36,726 nt of DNA from DAOTUB01 sp034437455 (GTDB taxonomy: Bacteria > Chloroflexota > Anaerolineae > B4-G1). Of the stretch, positions 15,333 through 23,580 are shown piece by piece. Position 1 is the stretch's first letter. Each line of letters begins with the position of its first letter. The stretch is taken from contig DAOTUB010000201.1 in NCBI GenBank assembly GCA_034437455.1, forward strand, positions 1-36,726. Reading direction: 5' to 3'. The notes beneath the pieces were generated by a model. The model did no database searches. It had not been told where the DNA came from and saw only the letters and a program-made list of their open reading frames with translations. The translations under genes and the position numbers were made by a program.

Positions 15333-16318
15333 TAAATGCGCAGCTCCACCACATCGCTGTCGTGCAGGACGTGGTCTCGCCCCACCATCTGTCCGTCATA
15401 CGTGGCGCTGCCCCAGACGCGGGCCGCCTTCAGGTTTTGGGCAAAGTCCTGGTGGACTTTTCTGGCAAACTCTTCCACGGTGCTTCCTCTCTCCAGCACG
15501 AACGGCGCGCTGAGGTCCGGCTCTTTTCCGGGAACCTTGGAGTAGACGCGCATGATGTCTAGTTGCTCGAACACGGCCCACTTCAACCGATCAAAGTTGT
15601 AGCCGGTCGTCGCAGAGATGGGGAGCAGGGGCCAATCTCCCTCGAGGAGCGCGCAGAAAATCTCGAAATCCTCCTCGAAACTCTCGTCGTCGTGCTTGTT
15701 GACCAGCACGAGCAGCGGCACATAGGTCAGGCGTTTTTGCTCGTCGTAGGACCCTTTCAGATGGGCGGGCGCAATGCGCTGCTCGTCGAGAAAGGCGACG
15801 GTCTCCTCAAGCTGTTGAATGGGATGCCCTTGCAGATCCACGACGAGCAGCACAAAATCCGCCCTGCGAATCATGTTCAGCAACTCTGGATCGACGTAAT
15901 CCCGATCCAGCGATGGCGTATCGATCAGTTGAACCTGAACGTTTTCGATGAACATCATTCCAGGCGTGGGCTGCCAGGTGGTGAAGGGGTAATTCGCCAC
16001 TTCGGGCGTGGCGTTCGTCAAGGCGGCCACGAGGGCGGACTTGCCTGCGTTACCGGGTCCGATGAGCACCACTTGCCCCGCGCCTTCTTTGTCGATGTGA
16101 TAGGCCGACTCCTGCCGACTGGTCTTTTTCTGGCTTTGAGCCGCGTCCTTCAGCTTGGAGAGCTTTTTGCGCAGCGAGGCCCTCAGCCGATCCGTGCCCT
16201 TGTGCTTGGGAATGGTGCTCAGAAATTCTTCGAGACGGGTGATTTTCTCCGCAACCGATCCGGCTGCGCGGTATCGCTCTTCCGCCTCGAGCGCCTCTGG
16301 AGGAAGGTTTAGTGGCAT
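15332..16318 (-). CDS. OBG/DRG-type GTPase with C-terminal TGS domain
   Basis: 328 residues. A helical N-terminal part (1-80, with basic RLRASLRKKLSKLK) precedes the G domain: G1 GPGNAGKS (87-94), switch I NYPFTTWQPTPG, G3 DTPS (133-136, where most relatives have DTPG) and G4 LVNKHD. The C-terminal 75 residues fit a TGS domain (EFARKVHQDFAQNLKAARVW, then a DVVELRI end). Relatives bind ribosomes or RNA in ribosome assembly or stress responses. The Ser in place of Gly in G3 is shared by some bacterial homologues; its effect is unknown. RidA lies 38 bases upstream on the same strand. Confidence 0.88.
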   Translation of the reverse strand: MPLNLPPEALEAEERYRAAGSVAEKITRLEEFLSTIPKHKGTDRLRASLRKKLSKLKDAAQSQKKTSRQESAYHIDKEGAGQVVLIGPGNAGKSALVAALTNATPEVANYPFTTWQPTPGMMFIENVQVQLIDTPSLDRDYVDPELLNMIRRADFVLLVVDLQGHPIQQLEETVAFLDEQRIAPAHLKGSYDEQKRLTYVPLLVLVNKHDDESFEEDFEIFCALLEGDWPLLPISATTGYNFDRLKWAVFEQLDIMRVYSKVPGKEPDLSAPFVLERGSTVEEFARKVHQDFAQNLKAARVWGSATYDGQMVGRDHVLHDSDVVELRI

Positions 16319-16356
16319 GGTTACCTACCGATCCATTGCAATCGTTTCCTGATCCA

Positions 16357-16737
16357 TCACTCACCAACCGCGGCGATAGCTTCGATCTCGATCTGAAATC
16401 CATAGTGCAGCTCTTTGGTCGGAACGACCGCCCGCGCCGGGCGATGTTCGCCAAAGAATCGCGAGTAGACCTCGTTCACCCGCCCCCACAACTCGATGTC
16501 CGAGATGTAGAGCGTGGTTTTGAGCACGCGATCCACGCCGCTGTTCGCGACTTTGAGGATCGCGGCCACGTTCTTGAGCGCCTGCTCCGTCTGTTCCTCG
16601 ATCGAGCCGAGCTGTTTCTCCCCTGTCTGTGGATCTACAGCCAACTGTCCCGAGACATAGACCGTGCCGCCGTGGACGATCGCCTGCGAGTAATGCCCGG
16701 CAGGTTGGGGAGCGTTCGGTGTGGAAATCACTTTCAT
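16357..16737 (-). CDS. ridA: RidA family reactive-intermediate deaminase
   Basis: 126 residues, the standard length. The opening MKVISTPNAPQPAGHYSQA, the VSGQLAVDPQTG segment and the signature RPARAVVPTKELHYG with the following IEIEAIA fit the RidA/YjgF/UK114 family. Members hydrolyse 2-aminoacrylate and other enamines or imines released by PLP enzymes. The Arg of RPARA that binds the substrate carboxylate is present. The PLP-dependent cysteine-synthase-like enzyme at 9337 is one possible source of such intermediates, but the genes are not linked closely. Confidence 0.95.
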   Translation of the reverse strand: MKVISTPNAPQPAGHYSQAIVHGGTVYVSGQLAVDPQTGEKQLGSIEEQTEQALKNVAAILKVANSGVDRVLKTTLYISDIELWGRVNEVYSRFFGEHRPARAVVPTKELHYGFQIEIEAIAAVGE

Positions 16738-16770
16738 TTTACCTGTCCTTTCAAATCACTACTGGATCCT

Positions 16771-16868
16771 GTCATTCCGAGCGACCGAAGGGAGTCGAGG
16801 AATCTTTCCATGTCGCGCTTGCCACGCAAATGGAGATTCCTCGATTCGCTACGCTCACTCGGAATGAC
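16771..16868. repeat. Palindromic repeat, family D
   Basis: GTCATTCCGAG (16771-16781) pairs with CTCGGAATGAC (16858-16868), and inside them TCGAGGAATCT (16795-16805) pairs with AGATTCCTCGA (16834-16844). This nested double stem is a widespread type in MAGs of Anaerolineae and other bacteria. It fills the gap between the RidA gene and the thioredoxin-reductase fusion gene. Confidence 0.75.
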
Positions 16869-16911
16869 GTGTCAGAGGGTTTTGTGTGGTAGCCCTTTCT
16901 GTATCTACGCA

Positions 16912-18588
16912 TCATAACCATTCGTCATCTGCCCCAAGCCTTTTGACCACCAGCTTGTTGTCGACCAGGTACTTGTAGGCCGTCAGCGCGGCCAGTGCGC
17001 CGTCGCCCACGGCCACCGAGATCTGCTTCTCCGAAACGTCCGTCACGTCTCCGGCGGCGAAAAAGCCCGGCAGACTGGTGGATCGGTCTGGGTTGACCGG
17101 GACCTCGCCCTTCTCATTCAACTTGATCAGCTTCTTCACCGGCTCCGAATTGGGCGAAAGCCCGATCTCGAGGAAAACGCCGTCCACCTCCAGCGTCCGT
17201 GTTTGCTTGTCTTGGAGGAAATAGATCTCGACCCCGGTGAGTCTCCCATCGCCGATGAAGGCGCGCACCTGGTAGGGGGTGTGGAACGTGACTTTGGGGT
17301 GGCCCTCGATCTCTTCCACGAGGGCGGCGTCCGCTTTGAAGGTCTCTCGCCGGTGGATCAGGTGGATTTCTTTCGCAAAGCTCAAGAGGTCTCGCGCGGC
17401 GGTAAAGGCCGAGTTCGCCCCGCCGACGACGGCCACGTTCCGGCCCCTGTAGAGCGGAGCGTCGCAGGTGGCGCAAAAGGCGATGCCGTGTCCCAGGAAT
17501 CGGTCCTCGTTCGGCACGCCCAGTCGGTTGTACTCCTTGCCCGCGCAGTAGATGACGGCGTGCGCCTCGAACTTTTGCCCGTCGTCGGTGTGGACGGTGA
17601 ACTCCTTTCGTTCCTTTTTCACCGCAGTGACCTGGACGTCCACTAGCTCGGATATGGGATAGGATTCCATGTGGAACTGGAATCGCTGCAAGAGTTCATT
17701 CCCACCAATGCCGGGGAACCCCAGGTAATTCTCGATCTGGGCCGTGTACGTCATCTGGCCGCCGATCTTGGTCGCCACGAGTCCCACGTCCAGGTTCTTT
17801 CGCGCGGCGTACAGCGCGGCAGACATCGCCGCCGGGCCACCTCCGACGATGAGGACGTCGTAGGTGTGGGCTTCCTCCAGCGGCGTCACCTTGCGAACGC
17901 CCTCCATTTCCCGCATCGTCGCCTCGATCTCCCGGTATCCTTCCGGGTCCACGGCCTGCAATACTGTGAGGTAGAAGGGACCCTCTGGGTGCGCGCCTTC
18001 CAGCACGGTCGTCTCGTTGATGATGGTCCGGGGGACGCTCTCCACCTGGTATCGTTGCGCCAGTTCCAGAAATTGGGAGCTTTCGACCATGTCGGCCCGG
18101 ATGTTGTCGTTGACGTAGGCAAACTGGTGGGCCGTATGCACCATCTGGGGGCAGTACGGGCAGGCGAGGGTGACAAAGACCTGGATGTGCACCGGCTCCT
18201 TGATCTGTTTCACCAAAAGTTCAAGCTGAGGGTCCAGCTCCGAATGGTCTGTAGAGATCATCATGACGGTCTGGATGAACGAGCTAAATTCCAGCCCGGC
18301 GGTCAGGCCGAAAAACCGGATGCCGTGATCTTGCTTTCCCACCGGCACCGTGGCCGGGAACTTGTCGATGTGGTACTGTTTCACTTGCTCCTGGTGTTCC
18401 TGAGAATCCAAGACGCGGAGTTCGAGCTTGTCGGAGAGTGCCGTCGTGGTTTCCAGGATCTCTTGTTGCTGCTGGCAGGTCGGACAGTTCTCCTCTTCTG
18501 TGAACAGCAGCAGTTTGACCGGCTCTTCCATGCGAGCAAGTATCTCGACGAGTTCGGTCCTGGTGTGCTCATCCATCAGTTCTGACAT
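16912..18588 (-). CDS. Fusion of a double-thioredoxin (PDO-like) domain with a thioredoxin reductase
   Basis: 558 residues. The N-terminal 230 residues hold two thioredoxin folds with CPTC (Cys35, Cys38) and CPYC (Cys143, Cys146), as in archaeal protein disulfide oxidoreductases. The reductase part has FAD-binding GGGPAAMSAA (249-258), redox CATC (Cys372, Cys375), NAD(P)-binding VVGGANSAFTAA and the C-terminal FAAGDVTD. The layout is like AhpF, which passes electrons from NAD(P)H through CATC to the N-terminal domain, but AhpF has only one working CxxC there. No peroxiredoxin AhpC lies nearby. GAGGAG precedes the start. Confidence 0.88.
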   Translation of the reverse strand: MSELMDEHTRTELVEILARMEEPVKLLLFTEEENCPTCQQQQEILETTTALSDKLELRVLDSQEHQEQVKQYHIDKFPATVPVGKQDHGIRFFGLTAGLEFSSFIQTVMMISTDHSELDPQLELLVKQIKEPVHIQVFVTLACPYCPQMVHTAHQFAYVNDNIRADMVESSQFLELAQRYQVESVPRTIINETTVLEGAHPEGPFYLTVLQAVDPEGYREIEATMREMEGVRKVTPLEEAHTYDVLIVGGGPAAMSAALYAARKNLDVGLVATKIGGQMTYTAQIENYLGFPGIGGNELLQRFQFHMESYPISELVDVQVTAVKKERKEFTVHTDDGQKFEAHAVIYCAGKEYNRLGVPNEDRFLGHGIAFCATCDAPLYRGRNVAVVGGANSAFTAARDLLSFAKEIHLIHRRETFKADAALVEEIEGHPKVTFHTPYQVRAFIGDGRLTGVEIYFLQDKQTRTLEVDGVFLEIGLSPNSEPVKKLIKLNEKGEVPVNPDRSTSLPGFFAAGDVTDVSEKQISVAVGDGALAALTAYKYLVDNKLVVKRLGADDEWL

Positions 18589-18605
18589 GGTTCGTACTCC
18601 TCATC

Positions 18606-18638
18606 AACCTTGCGAAGGTTGCGAACCTTCGCAAGGTT
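18606..18638. repeat. Perfect 15-base palindrome
   Basis: AACCTTGCGAAGGTT (18606-18620) and AACCTTCGCAAGGTT (18624-18638) are exact reverse complements with a 3-base loop. It lies between the end of the membrane protein gene at 18647 and the start of the fusion reductase gene at 18588, with no T-run. Confidence 0.8.
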
Positions 18639-18646
18639 TAAGTGGT

Positions 18647-19561
18647 TCACTGCGCGCTGGCAAATAGAAACGCCGCGACGCCGACGGCCACCGAGCAAAG
18701 TATCACCGCCAGAATCACGCCAACCGTGATCGCTGGCACTAGATATGGGCTGCGATTGCGGAGCGAGCTGGCCAACCGCTCTGCCGACGACTCCTCGTCA
18801 GTGATCTGGGGAGCGGGCAGGCTCTCGGCGATGCGCGCCAACGTCGCCAGATCGTCGAGCCACTGCCGCCCCTGCTCCGGCGTGATGTCAAATTTGAAAT
18901 CGAGCAGATTCCGACTGCCGAACAGGTGGAGCCGAATCCAGCCGGGCCGCAGGAGCACGTGCCGCCGTGTGAAGGAGCTTTCGAAAGCGGCGAGCCGCTG
19001 GAGTAGTTCCGGTACTCCGGGGCGGGCGAGCAACTTTCGCGTCCAATCTTCGTCCAGGGCAAAGACGGTCAGGCCGTCCAGCGCCGGGTCGGTGAGAGAC
19101 AGCGGCTCCCGGTTGAACAGTCGCGCCAGGAAGAGCGTGTCTCGCTGTTGCTGGGTCACGCCCAGCCGCGTCTGCAAGGAGGTGGAGATGTCAAGTTCAA
19201 GCGACGGGCCGCGATAGAGATAGACGCCCACCTCTCGCCCCTCCACGCTGCCGTGGTACTGGCGGAAGAACATCTGGTAGAGTTGTCCCGTCAGGCCCAA
19301 CGGCGTAAAGACTGTGTCCAGATGGCGGGCGCGCCGGGTAAAGACAAAGGCCATCGCTCCTGCTCCTCCTCCAAAGAGGATGAGGAGAAAGAGGCTCGCC
19401 GGGATGATCAAGTACCAGATGCTCAAATTAGACCGGCTGACGAACGAGAGGGGGAGAAAGATCAACAGGCAGGCCAGGGGAACGACGATCACGACGGCGA
19501 TCACCTGGATGACCAGCGAGCGCCCGCAGCCTCTTCCTGCTTCTGAAAGCATTGTGGACAT
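18647..19561 (-). CDS. Membrane protein with a large cytoplasmic or periplasmic middle domain, unknown
   Basis: 304 residues. Two transmembrane helices lie near 15-40 and 48-74 and a third near 273-301. The 200-residue middle domain includes a region (VGVYLYRGPSLELDIST, FALDEDWTRKLL) that looks like a folded alpha-beta domain. I recognise no family. The start is supported by GAGGTT. DUF4259 lies 39 bases upstream on the same strand; no function can be inferred from this neighbour. Confidence 0.7.
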   Translation of the reverse strand: MSTMLSEAGRGCGRSLVIQVIAVVIVVPLACLLIFLPLSFVSRSNLSIWYLIIPASLFLLILFGGGAGAMAFVFTRRARHLDTVFTPLGLTGQLYQMFFRQYHGSVEGREVGVYLYRGPSLELDISTSLQTRLGVTQQQRDTLFLARLFNREPLSLTDPALDGLTVFALDEDWTRKLLARPGVPELLQRLAAFESSFTRRHVLLRPGWIRLHLFGSRNLLDFKFDITPEQGRQWLDDLATLARIAESLPAPQITDEESSAERLASSLRNRSPYLVPAITVGVILAVILCSVAVGVAAFLFASAQ

Positions 19562-19600
19562 AGTAACCTCACTTGTGTGAAAATACGAGCCGAATGAGCG

Positions 19601-19963
19601 TCAGGTGTAGAACCTCTGGCTCCATGCAGAGAGTTTGGTGAATTCCTCCTCGATGGCTGCACGCCACTCTTTCGCGAACGGCGTCTCGGCGCCAGCTACG
19701 GGGTCGATCTGTTCGTCGTAACAGCGAAAGAAGGCCTCTTTCCAGCGGTCAATCTGTTCCTCCTTGGGCGGTACGATGTTGGCTTTTTGGAGGACATTCA
19801 GCGTGCCGAGTGCGGCGTAGGCGATGGGTAGATCGATCTCCAATGCCGGATCGGCCATCGCCGCGAACCTGTCGAGCTCGGCGACGATCGGCTGCGTCAC
19901 GTTCATGGCGAGCCAATCGAGTGCGTGATCGTTGCTGAAAGGTCCGGAACCCCAGGTGCCCAT
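19601..19963 (-). CDS. DUF4259 domain protein
   Basis: 120 residues. The opening MGTWGSGPFSNDHALDWL is the signature of DUF4259, a small soluble family of unknown function. Later residues are mostly helical with a conserved PFAKEW near the end. The start codon shares one base with the nitroreductase stop (TAATG) and AAAGGAG lies within the end of that gene, so the two are translated from one mRNA. Confidence 0.88.
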   Translation of the reverse strand: MGTWGSGPFSNDHALDWLAMNVTQPIVAELDRFAAMADPALEIDLPIAYAALGTLNVLQKANIVPPKEEQIDRWKEAFFRCYDEQIDPVAGAETPFAKEWRAAIEEEFTKLSAWSQRFYT

Positions 19964-20733
19964 TATCGTCTCCTTTCTGTCCAGGCTTTGATCGCCGCTC
20001 TGACTGAGCGGGTCATCTCGATGGCGAAATCCTGCGAGAATTTTCTGGCGTAATGATGCTGCCCCAGGTTGCTCGCGTCCCCAAAGTATTGTTCCGGTTC
20101 TCTATCGGCGAACATCTTGTTCAGCACGGTTCCGTCCAACCGCTCGTATCTGTCCTTGAAATGGATGTATTCTTGTCCAAACCTGGGTGACAGCTTTTGC
20201 TTCGCTCCGGTTTTGGGGTATCCAAAGCAGACCAGCGTGATCGGAAACACATACTGGGGCAAATTCAACAATTCCTTGTGGTACTCGTACTGCTCCATGA
20301 TATCTCCGATGTAGCACGAGCCTACCCCTAACGACTCGGCGGCGATGACGGCGGTCTGGGCCGCGATCAATGCATCGCAACAGGCCAGCAACAGGTCTCC
20401 CTCCCCAGGCGAGCGCATCTCCTTCCCTCTCGTCGCGCAATACCCTTCCACGTCCGACGCGATGAAGAAATCGACCCACCGTTGATAGTCCGCCAGGAAA
20501 ACCAGGACCAGAGGCGCCCGCGCGATGAAGGGCTGGTTATCGCAGGATTTGGCCAGTTTCTCCTTGATCGCCTGATCCTCGATCTCGATAATCGAGTAGA
20601 GCATCATATTCCCGGCGGTGGGCGCGCGCATAGCAGCCTGGATGATCTGGTTCACTGTTTCTCGCTCGATGGGCTTGTCCTGATAAGCTCGGGTTGACCT
20701 GCGCTGCTGAATGATGGTGATCGTCTCGTTCAT
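19963..20733 (-). CDS. Nitroreductase family protein (second copy in window)
   Basis: 256 residues. RRSTRAYQDKPI gives the FMN phosphate-binding Arg residues, TAGNMMLYSI the flavin region and AAESLGVGSCYIGDI the second half-site. The roughly 60-residue C-terminal tail is shared with the nitroreductase at 3819, but the two are clearly diverged. The substrate is unknown. The promoter at 20781-20809 precedes it. The start codon has AGGAG upstream and its stop overlaps the DUF4259 start. Confidence 0.9.
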   Translation of the reverse strand: MNETITIIQQRRSTRAYQDKPIERETVNQIIQAAMRAPTAGNMMLYSIIEIEDQAIKEKLAKSCDNQPFIARAPLVLVFLADYQRWVDFFIASDVEGYCATRGKEMRSPGEGDLLLACCDALIAAQTAVIAAESLGVGSCYIGDIMEQYEYHKELLNLPQYVFPITLVCFGYPKTGAKQKLSPRFGQEYIHFKDRYERLDGTVLNKMFADREPEQYFGDASNLGQHHYARKFSQDFAIEMTRSVRAAIKAWTERRR

Positions 20734-20780
20734 TGGCGTTCTCCTGAAATGGCTTGTGGTAGATGATCGAGTCTGGTATC

Positions 20781-20809
20781 AGTATACATTGATACGCCCA
20801 AAAAGACAA
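20781..20809 (-). promoter_or_regulatory. Sigma70-type promoter for the nitroreductase-DUF4259 operon
   Basis: TTGTCT (20804-20809) and TATACT (20781-20786) on the minus strand are separated by 17 bases. The -10 matches the consensus at five of six positions. It diverges from the helicase promoter about 55 bases away. Confidence 0.65.
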
Positions 20810-20864
20810 CACCCAACCCGAAGATGCCGGTGCGTAGCTGCTGCCCAAGCGCAAATCGCTCGCT

Positions 20865-20893
20865 TTGACACAAATTCCATTCGCTGGTATAAT
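20865..20893 (+). promoter_or_regulatory. Consensus sigma70 promoter for the DEAD-box helicase
   Basis: TTGACA (20865-20870), 17 bases, TATAAT (20888-20893): both hexamers are perfect. Transcription should start near 20900, giving a 115-base leader before the helicase ATG. Confidence 0.85.
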
Positions 20894-20931
20894 TGCTCTC
20901 GTTAGTCAAGTTAATCGGTTTGGCATATATC

Positions 20932-20965
20932 ACCGCTCCGGTTGCGTGAACCGGGGCGGTTTTTT
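20932..20965 (+). terminator. Intrinsic terminator inside the helicase leader
   Basis: ACCGCTCCGGTT (20932-20943) pairs over 12 bases with AACCGGGGCGGT (20949-20960), with one G-U pair and a 5-base loop, and a run of six T (20960-20965) follows. This is a complete Rho-independent terminator about 65 bases after the predicted start of transcription and 50 before the ATG. GGTTTGGC (20917-20924) can pair with GCCAAACC (20973-20980) around it. Confidence 0.8.
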
Positions 20966-21015
20966 GTAACAGGCCAAACCATATCTGTAGTATCAAGTGG
21001 TATCGAAGGAGTTTC

Positions 21016-22239
21016 ATGCGTTTCACAGAGTTAGATGTAAGCAAACCTCTACAAAAGGCCATCAGTGCCTTGGACTATGAGGAGACAACCCCTATCCAAA
21101 CCCAGGCCATCCCGCCTGGTTTACAAGGACGCGACATCGTCGGTTGCGCCCAGACCGGCACCGGCAAGACGTTGGCTTTTCTCGTGCCGGCGCTGGATCG
21201 TTTGCTTCGAGATCGAACCAAGTCCAAGAATCCACGAGTCTTGATTTTGGAACCGACCCGTGAGTTAGTCATTCAAGTTGCAGAGGAAACTAGAAAGTTG
21301 GCCGCCCGCACCTCGCTGCGCAGCGTCTCGGTATACGGCGGAACCAGGATGAAAAAGCAAACCAAGAAACTGCGTCGCGGCGTCGACATCGTGATCGCCA
21401 CGCCCGGTCGTTTGATGGATCATATGCGTCGCAAGAACGTACACTTTGACGACTTGCAGATTCTCGTGCTAGATGAAGCCGACCGGATGCTGGACATGGG
21501 CTTTTTCCCCGACATCCAACAGATCGTCCGGCAGACGCCGCGCCAGCGACAGACGATGCTCTTTTCGGCCACGATACCTCCGGCGATCTCGTCTCTCGCC
21601 CGTCAGTTTCAGCGCGACCCGGTGAATATCGAGATCGATATGGCCCAGCCGCCCGAGGCGATCCAACAGGCCCTCTACCCGGTGCCCAAGCACCTCAAGA
21701 TTCAGCTTCTCCTAGCGATCCTTGAGCAGATGGACATCAGCAGCATGCTGGTCTTTACCAGGACCAAGCAGGACGCCGACGTGGTCGCTCGACAACTGCG
21801 CCAGGCCAGGATCGACGTGGCCTGTATTCACGGGGATTTCAGGCAGCGGGAGCGAATATCCGCGCTGGAAGGGTTTCGGTCGGGCAAACACCAGGTCCTG
21901 GTCGCCACCAACATCGCCGCGCGGGGATGGGATGTCGAGGGCATCTCACACGTGATCAACTACAATGTGCCGGAGCATCCCGAGGATTACGTGCACCGTA
22001 TCGGGCGCACCGCCCGCGCCGAGGCCGAGGGTGACGCCATTACCCTTGTCACCCCCGACGACGAACCTCTGATCTATCGGATCGAGCATTTGCTGGACCG
22101 CAAGATCGAGCGCAAGACCTTGCCGGGGTTCGATTACGACGTGCCGACGCCTTCGTGGGCCAAGCCCTCAGCCGAGGCGCTGATGAGACGGGTCACTCAA
22201 TCGCAAAGCCTGGCCGACCGCTGGCGCTCTATGTGCTAG
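21016..22239 (+). CDS. DEAD-box ATP-dependent RNA helicase, RhlE-like
   Basis: 407 residues covering both RecA folds with almost no C-terminal tail. Q motif TTPIQTQAI (24-32), motif I AQTGTGKT (45-52, Lys51), Ia PTREL (80-84), II DEAD (153-156), III SAT (184-186), then LVFTRTK, HGDFRQRER, ATNIAARGWD and VI HRIGRTARA. The ending up to SQSLADRW has no basic RNA-binding extension. Such helicases unwind short RNA duplexes in ribosome assembly or mRNA decay and are often induced by cold. GAAGGAG precedes the ATG. The leader carries a terminator, pointing to attenuation. It is flanked by divergent and convergent minus-strand genes, so it is a single-gene unit. Confidence 0.95.
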   Translation: MRFTELDVSKPLQKAISALDYEETTPIQTQAIPPGLQGRDIVGCAQTGTGKTLAFLVPALDRLLRDRTKSKNPRVLILEPTRELVIQVAEETRKLAARTSLRSVSVYGGTRMKKQTKKLRRGVDIVIATPGRLMDHMRRKNVHFDDLQILVLDEADRMLDMGFFPDIQQIVRQTPRQRQTMLFSATIPPAISSLARQFQRDPVNIEIDMAQPPEAIQQALYPVPKHLKIQLLLAILEQMDISSMLVFTRTKQDADVVARQLRQARIDVACIHGDFRQRERISALEGFRSGKHQVLVATNIAARGWDVEGISHVINYNVPEHPEDYVHRIGRTARAEAEGDAITLVTPDDEPLIYRIEHLLDRKIERKTLPGFDYDVPTPSWAKPSAEALMRRVTQSQSLADRWRSMC

Positions 22240-22258
22240 AGGGAGCGACTCCCTCTTT
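22238..22258 (+). terminator. Probable terminator after the helicase
   Basis: AGAGGGAG (22238-22245) pairs with CTCCCTCT (22249-22256) around a 3-base loop, and three T end the stem. The helicase stop codon is part of the hairpin. The T-run is short, so termination may be weak. Confidence 0.5.
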
Positions 22259-22263
22259 CAGCT

Positions 22264-23559
22264 TTAGCCTTTGGTGACCACGTTCAGCTCTGGCAGGAGG
22301 ATGTAGGGGAGGCTCGCGCCGCCATAGACCCACTCCGATTCGCGGCTTACTGCCTCGACGCGACGCAGATCCTGGTAGATATTCCCGGCGATGGAGACGT
22401 CCTTCACCCGGCCCACGATCTCGCCGCCCTCGATCTTGAAGGCCAGGCTCAGGTTGTTAGAGAATGCCCCGCTGATGATATTCCCCTGGCCCAAACCCAG
22501 GGGGTCCTCTACCAACAACCCTTCCTCGATCCCGGCGATGATCTCGGTCACCGGAGTCTCTCCTGCCTCGACGACCAGGTTGGAAAAGGCGGGCGAGGGT
22601 GGGGCGAAGAGTTTTCGCGCCCCGCTGCCGGTCGGTTCCGCGCCGGCCTGAGCGGCGGTTTTCAGGTCGTAGAGAAAGCCACGCAGCACGCCGCGCTCGA
22701 CGAGCGGATGTCGCTGGCGAGGAACTCCCTCGTCGTCGTGGGAACTGCTGCCGGGACGACCATCCAGCGTGGGGTCATCCACGACCGTCAGTTTCTCGTC
22801 AAAGAGCTGTTCGCCCACCTGCCCGGCCATCGGCGAGATGGCTCGGTAGACGTTCTTGCCGTTCAGTCCTTGCATAAGAGGGAGGGCCAGCGTGGCGGCG
22901 CCGTTGGGGGAGAAAAGCACCGGCATGCGTCTAGAGGAGATATTGGTTGCCTGTTGCGCCAGGCGGAGTTTGTCGGCGATCCCTCTGGCAAAGACGGCAT
23001 AGTCCTCGTCCCAGGCGGCAGTGCCGAATTGCCGGAAGAGGATCGCTACATCGTCCCCCCGTACTCGCTCCACCATCATCATGATTGAGAGGGGCGCTTT
23101 TTGCACCGTGACCTCGACGCCGGCGCTGTTGTGCACGCGGGTTCGCCGCACCCGGCGCTCCAGCTCGATATTGATGAGGGATTCGGCGTCGGCCTCCAGC
23201 AGAATGGCGATCATCTCCCGCCCCATGTCGATCAACCGTTCCGTCGGCAGCGCCGCCAGCTTGGGATCGTAGACCTGCACCTCCGGTCCGGGGTGGGGCG
23301 GGGGGAAACGAAAAGCGGGGAGCGCGTCGCCGTGCCGGGCCGACTCCAGCGCGTTGGCGATCAGCTTGTCGGCGGCGCTCAGATCGCTGGAGGCGGCGAA
23401 TCCCAACCGTCCGTCCACCACCACCCGCGCGGCGATGCCCCGGGTCTCTTCCACCTCGAACGATTTGAGCTTGTTCGCCTCGAAACCGATCTTGGTGGCC
23501 TCGCTCTCGATCTCGAATACTTCGGCTTGTTCTGCCTTTTGCATCAGACGTTCTAACAT
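22264..23559 (-). CDS. pmbA: PmbA/TldE-like subunit of the TldD/PmbA protease
   Basis: 431 residues. TldE-type proteins form a heterodimer with TldD, which alone carries the metal; this protein lacks a HExxxH motif, as expected. Family features include DGRLGFAASSDL (about 50-61), IAGNIYQDLRRVEAV and GAFSNNLSLAFKIEGGE. The complex cleaves small unstructured peptides, matures microcin B17 and degrades CcdA in E. coli. It lies 21 bases after TldD and ends the operon that begins with the radical SAM gene. Confidence 0.92.
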   Translation of the reverse strand: MLERLMQKAEQAEVFEIESEATKIGFEANKLKSFEVEETRGIAARVVVDGRLGFAASSDLSAADKLIANALESARHGDALPAFRFPPPHPGPEVQVYDPKLAALPTERLIDMGREMIAILLEADAESLINIELERRVRRTRVHNSAGVEVTVQKAPLSIMMMVERVRGDDVAILFRQFGTAAWDEDYAVFARGIADKLRLAQQATNISSRRMPVLFSPNGAATLALPLMQGLNGKNVYRAISPMAGQVGEQLFDEKLTVVDDPTLDGRPGSSSHDDEGVPRQRHPLVERGVLRGFLYDLKTAAQAGAEPTGSGARKLFAPPSPAFSNLVVEAGETPVTEIIAGIEEGLLVEDPLGLGQGNIISGAFSNNLSLAFKIEGGEIVGRVKDVSIAGNIYQDLRRVEAVSRESEWVYGGASLPYILLPELNVVTKG

Positions 23560-23580
23560 GGTTTCCTGTCTCCCTTCCGG

